Shown here: in pieces, positions 16,108 through 25,727 of the stretch
Numbering within the stretch: position 1 is the first letter of the stretch
Layout of the letters: every line of letters starts with the position of its first letter
Source: Companilactobacillus heilongjiangensis
GTDB taxonomy: Bacteria; Bacillota; Bacilli; Lactobacillales; Lactobacillaceae
DNA length: 64,000 bases
Direction of reading: 5' to 3'
NCBI RefSeq assembly: GCF_000831645.3
Contig: NZ_CP012559.1
Location: 1,550,001-1,614,000, forward strand
Made by a program: the position numbers and the translations under genes
The notes under the pieces: generated by a model
The model's database searches: none
What the model saw: only the letters and a program-made list of their open reading frames with translations
What the model was told of the DNA's origin: nothing

Positions 16108-16587
16108 CTATTCGGCAACTGCAACGTCTTTAACAGTTACTTCATAGCTGCCAACTGGTGTTTCAATGGTTACTTTTTCGCCAGTGTGCTTGCCGATTAG
16201 AGCTTTAGCAATTGGTGATTCGTTTGAAATTTTACCACTGTCAGGATCTGATTCTGAAGCACCAACGATAGTATAAACGTCAGGTTCTTCACCGTCTTCT
16301 TGAACAGTAACTTTTTTACCGATTGAAACTTCATCGTCGGCTACTTCATCAGCGTCGATAACTTTGGCATATTGAATACGTTCAATTACTTCGGAAATTT
16401 TTGATTCAATAACACTTTGTTCATCTTTTGCAGATGTGTATTCTGAGTTTTCAGAAAGGTCACCGAAACTACGTGCAATCTTGATACGGTTAATTACTTC
16501 GGGACGCTTTACTTTCTTTAATTCTTCCAATTGATCCTTTAAATCTTGTAAGCCTGCGGCTGTCATTGGATAACTTCTATCTGCCAT
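16108..16587 (-). CDS. greA: Transcription elongation factor GreA
   Basis: GreA stimulates RNA polymerase to cleave backtracked transcripts. From the ATG at 16587 it is 159 aa: an N-terminal antiparallel coiled coil (about 8-75, with DLSENSEY and the acidic DE tip near 40-47) and a C-terminal FKBP-like domain (KVTVQEDGEEPDVYTIVGASE, ISNESPIAKALIGKHTGE). The upstream extension to 16608 starts on TTG without a spaced ribosome binding site. AGAGGT lies ten bases before the 16587 ATG. A terminator separates it from mltG, so it has its own promoter. Confidence 0.95.
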   Translation of the reverse strand: MADRSYPMTAAGLQDLKDQLEELKKVKRPEVINRIKIARSFGDLSENSEYTSAKDEQSVIESKISEVIERIQYAKVIDADEVADDEVSIGKKVTVQEDGEEPDVYTIVGASESDPDSGKISNESPIAKALIGKHTGEKVTIETPVGSYEVTVKDVAVAE

Positions 16588-16632
16588 TTTTATAAATACC
16601 TCTTTCAAAATTCATTATTTATTCTAATTTCA

Positions 16633-16668
16633 AAATGTCATCTAATCAAGCACGATTAGATGACATTT
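16633..16668 (-). terminator. Intrinsic terminator between mltG and greA
   Basis: A 15-bp perfect stem, AAATGTCATCTAATC paired with GATTAGATGACATTT around a six-base loop. The T run is short, so it may be bidirectional. Confidence 0.8.
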
Positions 16669-16689
16669 ATTTATATATACAATTATATA

Positions 16690-17853
16690 CTATTGACCTG
16701 TTGTTGCATATCTACTGTTATGCTCTGCAAGAGTATGTGAGTAAGTAATCTTACCAGTCGTCAAGTTAGCGAAGAAGTAGAGATAATTTTGATCTCTATC
16801 AGCAGGATTCAAGGTTGCTTCAATAGAGTCAATACTTGGTGTATTGAATGGGCCAGGTCCATAACCCTCATTCTTGTACAAGTTATAAGGGGACTTAACG
16901 CTAGTATCCTTGTTTGTCAACTTAGTCTTATGTGTATTTAGGGCATACATAACTGAAATATCAGATTGTAATGGCATATTGACTGCAAGACGGTTATAGA
17001 ATACACCAGCAATCTTCTTACGGTCCTTAGTATGCAAACCTTCACGTTCAACCAATGAGGCTAACGTTAAGACTTCTTGAACTGTATAGCCTTTTTCCTT
17101 AATAGTTGCATAGTAAGGTGTTAGTTTCTCATCCTCATTTTCAACCATTTGGTTAACAAGTCCTTTCAACGTCATACCTTTATAAACACTGTATGTAGCT
17201 GGGAACAAGTAACCTTCAAGGTGATATCTGACATTCTTTTTGGCCATTGTAGAATCCAAAAGTTCAGGATATTTCTTTTGAAGTTGTTTCATGTAAGACT
17301 CATCCTTCATCAATTTCATGAAGTCTGATTTCTTAAATTTCAAACTCCTCTTAGTACCGCTTTGAATGGCATCCCCGATTTGATCGATGGTTATACCTTC
17401 ACGGACAAGAACGGTATCGCCAGAATTGGTTGTTGGTGGTTGTTCAGTTCCACCCTTCTGTAATTGCTTAACGACATCCCCGACACCCCAAGATTGTTTA
17501 AACTTGTAGTATCCAGCTTGAAAATCAGTGTAATTTTGAGCTTTGATATAGAGATTGAATACTGTTGCACTCTTAATAACCTTATCTTTTTCAAGAGTCT
17601 TAGCTATTTCTTTGCTAGAAGAACCTATTGGGATTTTAACAACAACGTCTTCTTTACTATTCGCATTGTATGGTTGCAATGAACTATTTACATAATTGAA
17701 GCCAATAATAGCAACAACGACTGCTAAGACTGCAATAACACCGACGATCCAGTAAGCAATATGGTTCGCTACTTTTCTCTCTTCGGCGCGAGTTTGCATC
17801 TTATCACTCGACTCTTGCTGTAATGCTTCTTTTTTATCATCCTTTTGGCTCAA
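16690..17853 (-). CDS. mltG: Endolytic murein transglycosylase MltG
   Basis: MltG cleaves nascent glycan strands at the membrane and sets their length. The 387-aa protein has a charged cytoplasmic N-terminus, one membrane anchor (about 36-58, WIVGVIAVLAVVVAIIGF), a LysM-like region (VVVKIPIGSSSKEIAKTLE, about 69-87), and the YceG domain with the catalytic Glu in LASLVEREG followed by IAGVFYNRLAVNMPLQSD and SPYNLYKNEGYGPGPFNTPS. The start is TTG with GGGAGG seven to eight bases upstream. It follows pheT on the same strand. Confidence 0.95.
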   Translation of the reverse strand: MSQKDDKKEALQQESSDKMQTRAEERKVANHIAYWIVGVIAVLAVVVAIIGFNYVNSSLQPYNANSKEDVVVKIPIGSSSKEIAKTLEKDKVIKSATVFNLYIKAQNYTDFQAGYYKFKQSWGVGDVVKQLQKGGTEQPPTTNSGDTVLVREGITIDQIGDAIQSGTKRSLKFKKSDFMKLMKDESYMKQLQKKYPELLDSTMAKKNVRYHLEGYLFPATYSVYKGMTLKGLVNQMVENEDEKLTPYYATIKEKGYTVQEVLTLASLVEREGLHTKDRKKIAGVFYNRLAVNMPLQSDISVMYALNTHKTKLTNKDTSVKSPYNLYKNEGYGPGPFNTPSIDSIEATLNPADRDQNYLYFFANLTTGKITYSHTLAEHNSRYATTGQ

Positions 17854-17906
17854 GACACAGCCTCCCGAGTTAATTTATTAGAATTATACCATTAGTTTCA
17901 GCATAA

Positions 17907-20312
17907 TTATCTAATTTCAACATTAAATTTTTGTGCCAAGCTGTCTTTTACAAGTGAAAATGCTTTTTCAACTTCATCGTCTGTCAATGTATCGTTAGGG
18001 TTTTGGAACTCTAAGTGATAACCAAGTGACTTGTGATTTTGCTTGATATTCTTACCTTCGTAGACATCAAAGATATTAACATCCTTCAAGTACTTACCAC
18101 CATTGGCAAAGATATCGGCAACGATTTGACCGTTTTCAATATTCTTTTCAACCAAGATAGCCAAGTCACGACTGATTGATGGGTACTTAGGAGCACTTTG
18201 TGCTTTAACACTCTTAGCATTTAAATCAAATAGCATGTCAACATTCAATTCGAAGACGAATGTATCTGAAATACTGTGATCAGCTTGATAATTAGGGTGC
18301 AATTTACCAACTAGACCGATAACTTGACCATTTGCCAATACCTTAGCTGTTTGACCTGGGTGCATATTCTTGTACTCATCGGTTGCAACAAAAGTAAATT
18401 CAGCGTCTGCATTCGTAAATGACAACAACTCTTCAACAATACCTTTGACATAATAAAAGTCAACCGATTGAGCAGTTGTATTCCATGAATCTGCGACAAC
18501 ATTGCCACTGATGGCACCTGATAGGTATGTGATTTCGCTAGGACGGTCTTGTCCAGTTGTTCTATGGAAGACACGGGCATGTTCAAAAATCTTCAAGTCA
18601 TCGTTTTTACGAGCTTGGTTGTAGGCAACATTTCTAACTAAACCAGGTATCAAACTGTTACGCAAGTATTCGTGATCTTCAGTCATTGGGTGCAATAGTT
18701 TCGTATGTTCACTGTTGGTTGTGTTGAATGCTTCAACTTCAGCTTTGCTTAAAAGTGAGAAATTGATAACTTCATCAAGACCTTCACCTAAAAGAATATC
18801 ACGCAATTTGTTGGCTAGTTCACGTTTAGGATCGTAGCCACCACGTGTTTCCATTCCGGCTGGCAAAGTATTTGGCAAGTTGGCATAACCATAAATACGG
18901 TTAACTTCTTCAACCAAGTCAGCTTCAATTTCCATATCCCAACGACGTGTAGGAATTGTAACTGTAATAGCATCCCCATCAACATCTACGCTGAAACCAA
19001 GACGGTCTAAGATAGCAACAATTTCATCAGTAGATAAATCTAAGCCCATCAAATGATTGATATGGCTGATACTACCTTTGATAATTGTTGGTTGAGCTTG
19101 TGTAAAGTTACCAGTAATGTCGTTTGAGATTTCCTTAACAGCACTTGTTTGGTCCATCAATTGAATGGCACGTAACAAAGCTTCATCAACGATACCTTCA
19201 TCGACACCTTTTTCAAAACGGTTTGAATCATCGCCACGAAGATCATGTCTTTGGGCAGTCTTACGAACAGAAGCACCATCAAAAACACCAGCTTCAACCA
19301 AAACATTCTTAGTATTTTCATCAACAGCGGCTTCGACACTAGTTTGAACACCAGCAAGACCTAACACTTGGTCGCCTGAAACGATAACTAAATCATTGTG
19401 GTTCAATGATTTTTCACCATCAGCTAATTTTAATTTATCACCATCATTAGCAAATTTAACCGTTAGATTTTGAGCTTGTAACTTGTCCAAATCATAAGTT
19501 TGGATTGGTTGACCATATTCAATCATTGTGTAATTAGCAGCATCGATAATGCTGTTAACAGGACGGATATTTTGATTCCATAGTCTGCGTTGCATCCAAA
19601 GTGGACTCTTGCCAACTTTGACATCCTTCAATTCACGAAGTAAGTAGTCAGGAACAAGCTTCTTTTCAGCGACATCAACTGTGACATCATTAATATCTTT
19701 AACTTTATCGTCTGATAATACAGGCTTCTTGAAACTTGGTTTTTCGTTATAAGTAGCACCAATTTCCCAAGCAGCACCACGCATACCAAGTGTATCGGCA
19801 CGGTTAGGTGTGATATCGATATCAATCATTTGATCCTTCAAGCCGAGAAGATCATAGACAGCATCCCCTGGCACTTGTGGTTCATCAAAGACATAGATAC
19901 CATTTTCAAATTCTTTAGGCATGTATTGTGCAGGAACGCCAACTTCATCAAGTCCACAGATCATTCCGTTTGATTCTTGACCACGCAACTTACCACGTTT
20001 AATTTTAACGCCATCAGGTAAATGAGCACCATGTAAAGCTACGATGACATATTGGTCAACAGCAACGTTTGGAGCACCACAGACAATTTGGATATCTTCT
20101 GATTCACCGACATCAACTTGACAAACTTTCAAATGATCAGAATCAGGATGTGGTTCAACTTTAGTAATGTGACCGACAACTAAGTTTGTCAATTCTTCAC
20201 CCAATCTTACGGGACCAGATTCGATACCAGTTAGCGAAATTTTATTAGCCATTTCTTCAACGGTATGGTTGACAGGGATATATTCTTTTAACCAATTAAC
20301 TGAAATCTTCAT
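17907..20312 (-). CDS. pheT: Phenylalanyl-tRNA synthetase beta subunit
   Basis: The beta chain of the alpha2-beta2 PheRS, 801 aa (full length). Domains in order: EMAP/OB-fold tRNA-binding (about 40-150, HPDSDHLKVCQVDVG, VCGAPNV), B3/B4 editing domain (about 210-400, with QRRLWNQNIRPVNS and RHDLRGDDSNRFEKGVDEG), B5 (about 405-475, GLDLSTDEIV), catalytic-like fold (about 480-690) and the C-terminal ferredoxin-like anticodon-binding domain (PKYPSISRDLAILV to the end). Four bases separate it from pheS, so both are under the T-box leader. Confidence 0.97.
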   Translation of the reverse strand: MKISVNWLKEYIPVNHTVEEMANKISLTGIESGPVRLGEELTNLVVGHITKVEPHPDSDHLKVCQVDVGESEDIQIVCGAPNVAVDQYVIVALHGAHLPDGVKIKRGKLRGQESNGMICGLDEVGVPAQYMPKEFENGIYVFDEPQVPGDAVYDLLGLKDQMIDIDITPNRADTLGMRGAAWEIGATYNEKPSFKKPVLSDDKVKDINDVTVDVAEKKLVPDYLLRELKDVKVGKSPLWMQRRLWNQNIRPVNSIIDAANYTMIEYGQPIQTYDLDKLQAQNLTVKFANDGDKLKLADGEKSLNHNDLVIVSGDQVLGLAGVQTSVEAAVDENTKNVLVEAGVFDGASVRKTAQRHDLRGDDSNRFEKGVDEGIVDEALLRAIQLMDQTSAVKEISNDITGNFTQAQPTIIKGSISHINHLMGLDLSTDEIVAILDRLGFSVDVDGDAITVTIPTRRWDMEIEADLVEEVNRIYGYANLPNTLPAGMETRGGYDPKRELANKLRDILLGEGLDEVINFSLLSKAEVEAFNTTNSEHTKLLHPMTEDHEYLRNSLIPGLVRNVAYNQARKNDDLKIFEHARVFHRTTGQDRPSEITYLSGAISGNVVADSWNTTAQSVDFYYVKGIVEELLSFTNADAEFTFVATDEYKNMHPGQTAKVLANGQVIGLVGKLHPNYQADHSISDTFVFELNVDMLFDLNAKSVKAQSAPKYPSISRDLAILVEKNIENGQIVADIFANGGKYLKDVNIFDVYEGKNIKQNHKSLGYHLEFQNPNDTLTDDEVEKAFSLVKDSLAQKFNVEIR

Positions 20313-20316
20313 TATC

Positions 20317-21363
20317 TTAATTTACTCCTTTGAATTGTTCTAGGAATCTAACATCATTTAAGTAGAAATCACGAATATCGTTGATTCCGTATTTGAGCAT
20401 TGCAAAACGTTCTGGTCCAAGACCAAAGGCCATAGCACTGTATTCGTTAGGGTCAATGCCTGACATTGTCAAAACGTTAGGGTGAGTTAAACCAGCACCT
20501 AAAACTTCGATCCAGCCAGTATATTTACAAATACGGCATCCTTCGCCACCACAGTTGAAACATGAAACGTCAACTTCAACAGATGGTTCGGTAAATGGGA
20601 AGTAACTTGGACGGAAACGAATTTCACGGTCAGCACCAAAGACGTGACGACATAGAGCATCCAAAGTACCTTTCAAATCAGCCATACTGATATTTTTATC
20701 AACAACTAAACCTTCAATTTGGTGGAATTGGTGTGAGTGAGTAGCGTCATCATCATCACGACGATAAACAACACCTGGTGAGATCATCTTCAAAGGACCT
20801 TTAGAAAAGTCATGAGCTTCCATGTCACGGCCTTCTTGAGCAGAAGTTTGTGTTCTCATCAATAATTCATCTGACAAGTAGAAAGTATCTTGCATATCAC
20901 GTGCTGGATGATCCTTAGGGATATTTAATCTTTCAAAGTTATAGTGATCTTCTTCAACTTCATAACCACTGGCAACTTCATAGCCCAAACCGATAAAAAA
21001 TTGTTCAATATCTTCAATTGTTTGGTTCAAGATATGTTTAGTACCTTGAGTTTGCTTAGTAGCTGGCAAAGTCACATCGATTGTTTCTTCCTCAAGTTTT
21101 TTGGCAACTAATTTTTGATTCAATTCAGTCATTTTTTCTTCAATAGCAGCTTGAATATCTTTTTTAACATTATTTGCTAAAGTACCAATTTCTGGACGGT
21201 CCTCAGCTGGAACATCTTTCATTCCACGCAAAGCCTTTGTAATAGGACCTTTTTTACCTAAAAGATTAACTCGTAGGTCATTTAATTCTTGAAGTCTTTC
21301 AGCACGCTTGGCTTCATCGATACCATTTTCTCTTAAATTCTTTAATGTATCATTTAATGACAT
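20317..21363 (-). CDS. pheS: Phenylalanyl-tRNA synthetase alpha subunit
   Basis: The catalytic subunit that charges tRNA-Phe with phenylalanine, 348 aa. An N-terminal coiled coil (about 1-85) precedes the class II core with motif 2 ([22 protein letters not shown], about 208-229) and motif 3 ([14 protein letters not shown], about 314-327). [16 protein letters not shown] (about 270-285) is the cysteine-bearing insert common in Firmicutes. GGGAGGG lies before the ATG. Transcription is governed by the T-box leader at 21409-21605. Confidence 0.97.
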   Translation of the reverse strand: MSLNDTLKNLRENGIDEAKRAERLQELNDLRVNLLGKKGPITKALRGMKDVPAEDRPEIGTLANNVKKDIQAAIEEKMTELNQKLVAKKLEEETIDVTLPATKQTQGTKHILNQTIEDIEQFFIGLGYEVASGYEVEEDHYNFERLNIPKDHPARDMQDTFYLSDELLMRTQTSAQEGRDMEAHDFSKGPLKMISPGVVYRRDDDDATHSHQFHQIEGLVVDKNISMADLKGTLDALCRHVFGADREIRFRPSYFPFTEPSVEVDVSCFNCGGEGCRICKYTGWIEVLGAGLTHPNVLTMSGIDPNEYSAMAFGLGPERFAMLKYGINDIRDFYLNDVRFLEQFKGVN

Positions 21364-21408
21364 TTATTTTCCCTCCATGAAAAATTGCTTGGATTTTTTC
21401 ATAAACTA

Positions 21409-21605
21409 CAAAAAAGTCCTCCTCCCAAATAAGGGACGAGGACTCGCGGTACCACCCTAGTTCATGTTAAACATGCACTCAAGTAGTTATATAGTAACTA
21501 ACTAAAAACTCAGAAAGTGAATTCACTGTTTTATTCATCAAGCCTATTTCAGTTAACGGCTCTTCCTGTCATGAACTTTACAGTTACTATTTTTCGTCAA
21601 AGTTT
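21409..21605 (-). promoter_or_regulatory. T-box riboswitch controlling pheST (specifier UUC)
   Basis: The T-box sequence AGGGTGGTACCGCG is on the minus strand at 21445-21458. It precedes the terminator AGTCCTCGTCCC...GGAGGAGGACT with a T run (21409-21446). In stem I the triplet TTC (complement of 21519-21521) is followed by ACTTTC. In the thrS leader the same place holds ACC followed by ACTTTC, so the specifier codons are UUC (Phe) and ACC (Thr). Uncharged tRNA-Phe is expected to favour the antiterminator. Confidence 0.93.
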
Positions 21606-21656
21606 AAATATTATTTTATATAACGATTATACAAAAACTAAAAACTTTCGCAAGCT

Positions 21657-22418
21657 TTAAAGTGTTTGCAATCCGTACATCAAAACACCGGCAGCCACAG
21701 CCACGTTAAGTGATTCAGCTTTTCCTAGAATTGGAATATAAATATTTTCGTCGGTTTCATTAAGAACATCTTGTGTAATACCATGAGCTTCGTTACCCAT
21801 GATCAAGGCAAAGTCATCGACCTTGTCCAATTTTGTATATGCCTTGGCTGAAGCGTTAACTTCTGAGCCGTAGATCTTTAATTGTGATTTTTTAGCTAAT
21901 TCGATAGCTTTATTAATATCCATGCGATAAATAGGAAGATGAAATTGGCTACCTTGCATTGAGCGTTGAACCTTTGGTTGGTAGAAATCAGCAGTATCTA
22001 AACTTGTGATAACACCATCATAGCCCGCTGCATCAGCAGTTCTAACGATTGTTCCGACATTGCCTGGATCTTGGACGTCATCCATCATAACCCATTTGCC
22101 AGAAAGTTCCTTCAAATCATTGTCAGCTTGGACTTTGATTACAGCAAAAATTCCTTGTGGAGTCTTTGTTTCTGATAATTCGTTAGCAACATCTTCAGAA
22201 ATTACCGTTGCAATTTCACGATATTTTTTAACTAGACGATCTTCTTCGTATTTTTCAGTAACTAAGACTTTAACAAAATCTTGTTCAAATTGGTCGGCTT
22301 CACGTACTAAGTGGAAACCTTCAATCATGTAAGTCCCTGTCTTACGAATATTTTTTGTTGCTGACAATTTCTTTAATTGCTTAATTTCATCATTTTTCTT
22401 CGACTCAATATATTTCAT
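21657..22418 (-). CDS. TrmH/SpoU family RNA 2'-O-ribose methyltransferase
   Basis: A SPOUT-class methyltransferase, 253 aa from the ATG at 22418. The N-terminal substrate-binding domain (about 1-95) is followed by the knotted SAM domain: VMMDDVQDPGNVGTIVRTADAAGYDGVI (motif 1), LIMGNEAHGI (motif 2) and IPILGKAESLNVAVAAGVLMY (motif 3). It resembles B. subtilis YsgA, which also lies upstream of pheS. The target nucleotide (rRNA or tRNA) cannot be named from sequence. The 22427 start overlaps AGAGGG; the 22418 ATG is spaced nine bases from it. Confidence 0.93.
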   Translation of the reverse strand: MKYIESKKNDEIKQLKKLSATKNIRKTGTYMIEGFHLVREADQFEQDFVKVLVTEKYEEDRLVKKYREIATVISEDVANELSETKTPQGIFAVIKVQADNDLKELSGKWVMMDDVQDPGNVGTIVRTADAAGYDGVITSLDTADFYQPKVQRSMQGSQFHLPIYRMDINKAIELAKKSQLKIYGSEVNASAKAYTKLDKVDDFALIMGNEAHGITQDVLNETDENIYIPILGKAESLNVAVAAGVLMYGLQTL

Positions 22419-22483
22419 ATCATCCATCCCTCTTGTTCTATAATATAGATATTAACACATTCAAAGATTTGAGGTGATCAGTT

Positions 22484-22759
22484 GTGAAACATCTTTCCAT
22501 TAATGTTAATGGTTTGGTCCAAGGTGTCGGCTTTCGTTACTCAACGTTTCAAGTCGCTGAAGAATTGGGCGTTAAAGGCACAGTCAGGAATGAAAATGAC
22601 GGTTCAGTCTCGATTGAAGCTGAAGCAGACGAAAAGATTCTTTATATTTTCTTAAATCGGATAAAATCTTCACCATCTCCCTTTGGAAAAGTAAACAAAA
22701 TGGACTATACTTTTTCTGACGACTTGCAACATTACACGAAATTTACCGTGATTGGTTGA
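22484..22759 (+). CDS. acyP: Acylphosphatase
   Basis: The enzyme hydrolyses the carboxyl-phosphate bond of acylphosphates such as acetyl phosphate. The 91-aa protein (typical size) has the active-site loop NGLVQGVGFRYST (about 9-21, catalytic Arg18) and GTVRNENDGSVSIEAEA (about 32-48, catalytic Asn36). The start is GTG with GAGGTGA seven bases upstream. It is transcribed divergently from the methyltransferase gene and 58 bases before yidC. Confidence 0.95.
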   Translation: MKHLSINVNGLVQGVGFRYSTFQVAEELGVKGTVRNENDGSVSIEAEADEKILYIFLNRIKSSPSPFGKVNKMDYTFSDDLQHYTKFTVIG

Positions 22760-22817
22760 AACGTCAAATTACTTAACGTATATTACTTTGTATACAATTA
22801 AAAGGGTGGTTTATTAA

Positions 22818-23840
22818 GTGAATAAAAAATACGTCAAATATTTATCAGTACTATCGTTAGTTTTAGTACTGACACTAGTTTTGACGGGGTGTGCACAAGG
22901 CTCATCAGCTAATTTACATGCTCCAACTAGTGGGCCATATGGATTTATCTATAAATGGCTAGGAACTCCTTTCCAAAATTTAATCCTCAAAACAGCGCAA
23001 ACTGTTGGTGGAAAGAATGCTTATGCCTGGGGAATCGTAATTATCTCCTTCGTTGTTCGTCTACTACTTGTTCCATTGGCTTTGAACCAACAATACAAGT
23101 CAACGAACCAACAGGAAAAAATGCGTGCCGTTCAGCCACAATTGAAATTGATTCAGGAAGCCCAAAAGAAAGCTAAAGGCCCAGATCAAACTCAAAAAGT
23201 CAGTGGTTTGATGATGGACGTCTACAAGCAAAACAACTTGAGTTTAACTGGTGGTTTGGGATGTCTCCCATTGCTTCTTCAAATGCCTATCTTGATTGGT
23301 ATTTATCAAGCCGTACAATATTCTAAACAAATTGGTTCAGCTACTTTCCTATCAATTCCGCTAGGAAAACCAAGTATTCTGATTGCTATTATCGCGACCG
23401 TTTTCTACGTAGTTCAAGGTTGGTTGTCACTCCAAATTGTTCCACCTGAACAAAGAAAACAAATGCAAACCATGATTTTGATGAGTCCTATGATGACATT
23501 CTTCATTTCAATGATTTCTACAGCCGCTCTTGCCCTCTACTTCTTGGTTGGTGGTGTCGTAATTTTGATTCAACAATTAATTACAAATTACGTAATCACA
23601 CCAAAAATTAGAAAGAGAACCGATGCCGAACTTGAAAAGAATCCAGTTAAAGTCGTTGTTACAAAAGAAATGCTTGATGGCATTCTCAGCAGCGGTGGTT
23701 CAACAAGTACTGCTGCTACTGGTTCAGCAAAACCAACTAATGTAACACCTGAACAAAGAGCTGAAGAAGAAAAAGAAGCTAAGGATTTCCATAAGAACAT
23801 TCGTGAATTGAATAAAGGTAAACAACAACGTAGAAAGTAA
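22818..23840 (+). CDS. yidC: Membrane protein insertase YidC/OxaA (lipoprotein type)
   Basis: YidC inserts and folds membrane proteins, alone or with SecYEG. The 340-aa precursor has a lipoprotein signal ending in LTGC (cleavage before Cys25), then five membrane segments (about 65-85, 135-160, 180-200, 215-245). The 60KD_IMP core includes the hydrophilic-groove region NAYAWGIVIISFVVRLLLVP and NNLSLTGGLGCLPLLLQMPIL. The tail is basic (NIRELNKGKQQRRK) and can contact the ribosome. The start is GTG with AAGGGTGG upstream. The acylphosphatase-yidC pairing is typical of lactobacilli. Confidence 0.96.
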   Translation: MNKKYVKYLSVLSLVLVLTLVLTGCAQGSSANLHAPTSGPYGFIYKWLGTPFQNLILKTAQTVGGKNAYAWGIVIISFVVRLLLVPLALNQQYKSTNQQEKMRAVQPQLKLIQEAQKKAKGPDQTQKVSGLMMDVYKQNNLSLTGGLGCLPLLLQMPILIGIYQAVQYSKQIGSATFLSIPLGKPSILIAIIATVFYVVQGWLSLQIVPPEQRKQMQTMILMSPMMTFFISMISTAALALYFLVGGVVILIQQLITNYVITPKIRKRTDAELEKNPVKVVVTKEMLDGILSSGGSTSTAATGSAKPTNVTPEQRAEEEKEAKDFHKNIRELNKGKQQRRK

Positions 23841-23868
23841 TTTTTCTTGGTTGAAACCTTATATATTA

Positions 23869-23916
23869 AAAAGTCCAAGTAATCTCGATTAAGAGAAAAC
23901 TTGGACTTTTTATTTT
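23869..23916 (+). terminator. Intrinsic terminator of yidC
   Basis: AAAAGTCCAAGT pairs with ACTTGGACTTTT and ends TTTTATTTT. Repeat copy 5 begins directly after it. Confidence 0.9.
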
Positions 23917-24107
23917 GCCGTCTCCAGAGCAGGCAAGTATTTCGCCTGCTGTGCGGTACGGCCCGAGCCAAAGTGCGGTCTCGAGCCTCGGTTGTTTTGA
24001 AGCCTTTCCATAAACCGAAAAATCTCCAAACTCGCCCGGTGGTGTAATTGCTAAAGCAATAACGCCACTTCCACTGCTGGTGAATACTTTCCTGCTCTTC
24101 CGACTAA
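23917..24107 (-). repeat. Cloverleaf repeat copy 5 (reverse)
   Basis: The outer end GCCGTCTCC is followed by outer stem AGAGCAGG.AAGTATT, pairing with AATACTT.CCTGCTCT. Arm 3 is GGCCCGAGCC/GGTCTCGAGCC, arm 2 carries a four-base insertion (GTTGTTTTGAAG), and arm 1 is GGTGTAATTGCTAAAGCAAT/AACGCC. The inner end is TTCCGACTAA. It is followed by a 264-bp AT-rich linker with no gene and then copy 6. Confidence 0.88.
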
Positions 24108-24371
24108 TTTAACTTTTTAATTCTAAAGACTATGTAAATATTAATTATTTAGAATTTAAAACATTGATTCAATTTATAATTCAGAAATCACACAATCATG
24201 TTAAAAACCAGCTTAATTTTAATACTCCGGTATACTTCAACCGACTTTAACCAACTTGATTAAAGGTTAAACTTCGAAAACTCGATATGAGTATTGCCGA
24301 AAGAATCCCAGTAATGATTCATTCAAAATATTTAGAATACACTATTTGATCATTTATCTAAATACAATAAA

Positions 24372-24554
24372 TTAGTTGGAAGAGCTGAGCGTATTCATCT
24401 GCCGCGAAAGTGGCGTTAGAGCTTTAGCTCTTACACCACCGGGCGTGTTGGAGACTTTCCGGTCTGTGGAAAGGCTTCAACCGAGGTTCGAGACCGCACT
24501 GTGGCTCGAACCGTACCGCGCAGCAGAATGAATACGCTCAGCTCTGGAGACGGA
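24372..24554 (+). repeat. Cloverleaf repeat copy 6 (forward)
   Basis: The outer stem GAGCTGAGCGTATTC pairs with GAATACGCTCAGCTC; the ends are TTAGTTGGAA and GGAGACGG. Arm 1 is GGCGTTAGAGCT/AGCTCTTACACC, arm 2 GTTGGAGACTTTCC/GGAAAGGCTTCAAC, arm 3 GGTTCGAGACC/GGCTCGAACC (perfect). Compared with copy 10 it differs in stems by paired changes. Confidence 0.9.
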
Positions 24555-24581
24555 AGCCTTCAGCCTTTAGAAAAGAAAAAA

Positions 24582-24603
24582 AGCACCCTTTTTAGGATGC
24601 CTT
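24582..24603 (-). terminator. Terminator of the secreted amidase gene
   Basis: On the minus strand GCATCC, a six-base loop and GGGTGC are followed by TTTTTTTC. It lies just outside repeat copy 6. Confidence 0.7.
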
Positions 24604-24611
24604 CAATGGAA

Positions 24612-25538
24612 TTAAATTATATATGTTGCTGCAACCCACTCGTTTGTTGCAACACGATGATAAACTACTCCGTTGTAATTCTTAGTTTGATCGGTATACC
24701 AAGCAGATTTGTTTGATAATGCACGATCCATAACTTGCTTAGCTGAACCATCGTTGTTAAAAGCAAATATTGGTACGAATGATCCTTTTGGATTGTTAAC
24801 ATTGATAGTATTAGCACTGTTTGTTGTTGGTTTGGCTGCAGTTTGAGTTGCTGAACCATTGCCACCATATACGTCATGTGTTGTCTTTAGATTATTGTAG
24901 TAATAACCAACCATGTCGTAGAACTGGTACATGTTGTAACCCCACTTGCTAAAGTAACCAACGGGGTCTGTGTGATCAGTTTCGTGATACATCTTGCTGA
25001 CTTGATCATGAGAAACGATTGTAACTTCCGGTTTGTCAGGAATGTTGTATTGAATCAATTTTGAGGCAGTATAGTAAGCATCATTAGCGATTGATCTGGC
25101 AAATGAATCGTAATCATGTGTGTGGCACAATTCAACTTGAATGTATTTGGCGTTGGCTGTTGCACCGGCACCCCAGACACCATAGTCAGTATTGTGAATA
25201 TTAATAATTTGATTATTGTCGACAAATGCATGCACATAAGCACTGATTTTAGGCCAATTATTGTTAAAATAAGCAGCTTCATTTTTGGCATTAGCAGTAG
25301 CATGATCATCAGCTGTTTCGTGAATTACGATACCCTCAGGCTTGCCAACACCGTGTTCATAAGGTGTCCAGTGACTGAATGTACCTTCTTGATTTTGAAT
25401 CCGAACCGGTCTGATACGATTACTAATAATATAATCGTTGACAGTCCCAGCTTGGGCAATCTGTACGTTGCTTAAAACGAATAGAAAGCTGACAAAACTA
25501 GCTAATAACATGTAAAAATAAACTTGTTTCCGTTTCAT
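24612..25538 (-). CDS. Secreted N-acetylmuramoyl-L-alanine amidase with SLAP-like domain
   Basis: From the ATG at 25538 the protein is 308 aa. A signal peptide (basic KRK, hydrophobic YFYMLLASFVSFLFVLS, cleavage after AQAG-like residues near 31) is followed by an amidase_2 domain (GIVIHETADDHAT with zinc His, YVHAFVDNNQIINIHNTDYG, VSHDQVSKMYHETDHTDP) and a C-terminal wall-binding SLAP-like module (ALSNKSAWYTDQTK to the end). It is a peptidoglycan hydrolase acting at the cell surface, a paralogue in layout of the endolysin at 4559-5521 but exported by Sec. AGGGGGA lies about ten bases before the chosen ATG; the 25565 start has no such site. Confidence 0.9.
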   Translation of the reverse strand: MKRKQVYFYMLLASFVSFLFVLSNVQIAQAGTVNDYIISNRIRPVRIQNQEGTFSHWTPYEHGVGKPEGIVIHETADDHATANAKNEAAYFNNNWPKISAYVHAFVDNNQIINIHNTDYGVWGAGATANAKYIQVELCHTHDYDSFARSIANDAYYTASKLIQYNIPDKPEVTIVSHDQVSKMYHETDHTDPVGYFSKWGYNMYQFYDMVGYYYNNLKTTHDVYGGNGSATQTAAKPTTNSANTINVNNPKGSFVPIFAFNNDGSAKQVMDRALSNKSAWYTDQTKNYNGVVYHRVATNEWVAATYII

Positions 25539-25689
25539 TTCTATATTTCCCCCTAAAACTTCCATATTCTAAATTACTCTGCAGGGTAGGATTTTTCAAT
25601 TTAATCAAAATTCTGTAACGATAACTTAATCAGATGGGCTTGGAAAAATGGTTCTATACTTTATTTAAAATAAAGTTTATACAAGCAAA

Positions 25690-25727
25690 AAATCAGCTAA
25701 TCCCGACTTTGAGATTAACTGATTTTT
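25690..25727. terminator. Bidirectional terminator between lipoprotein and amidase genes
   Basis: AATCAGCTAATC pairs (one mismatch) with GATTAACTGATT, flanked by A and T runs, so it works for the minus-strand lipoprotein gene. Confidence 0.75.
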
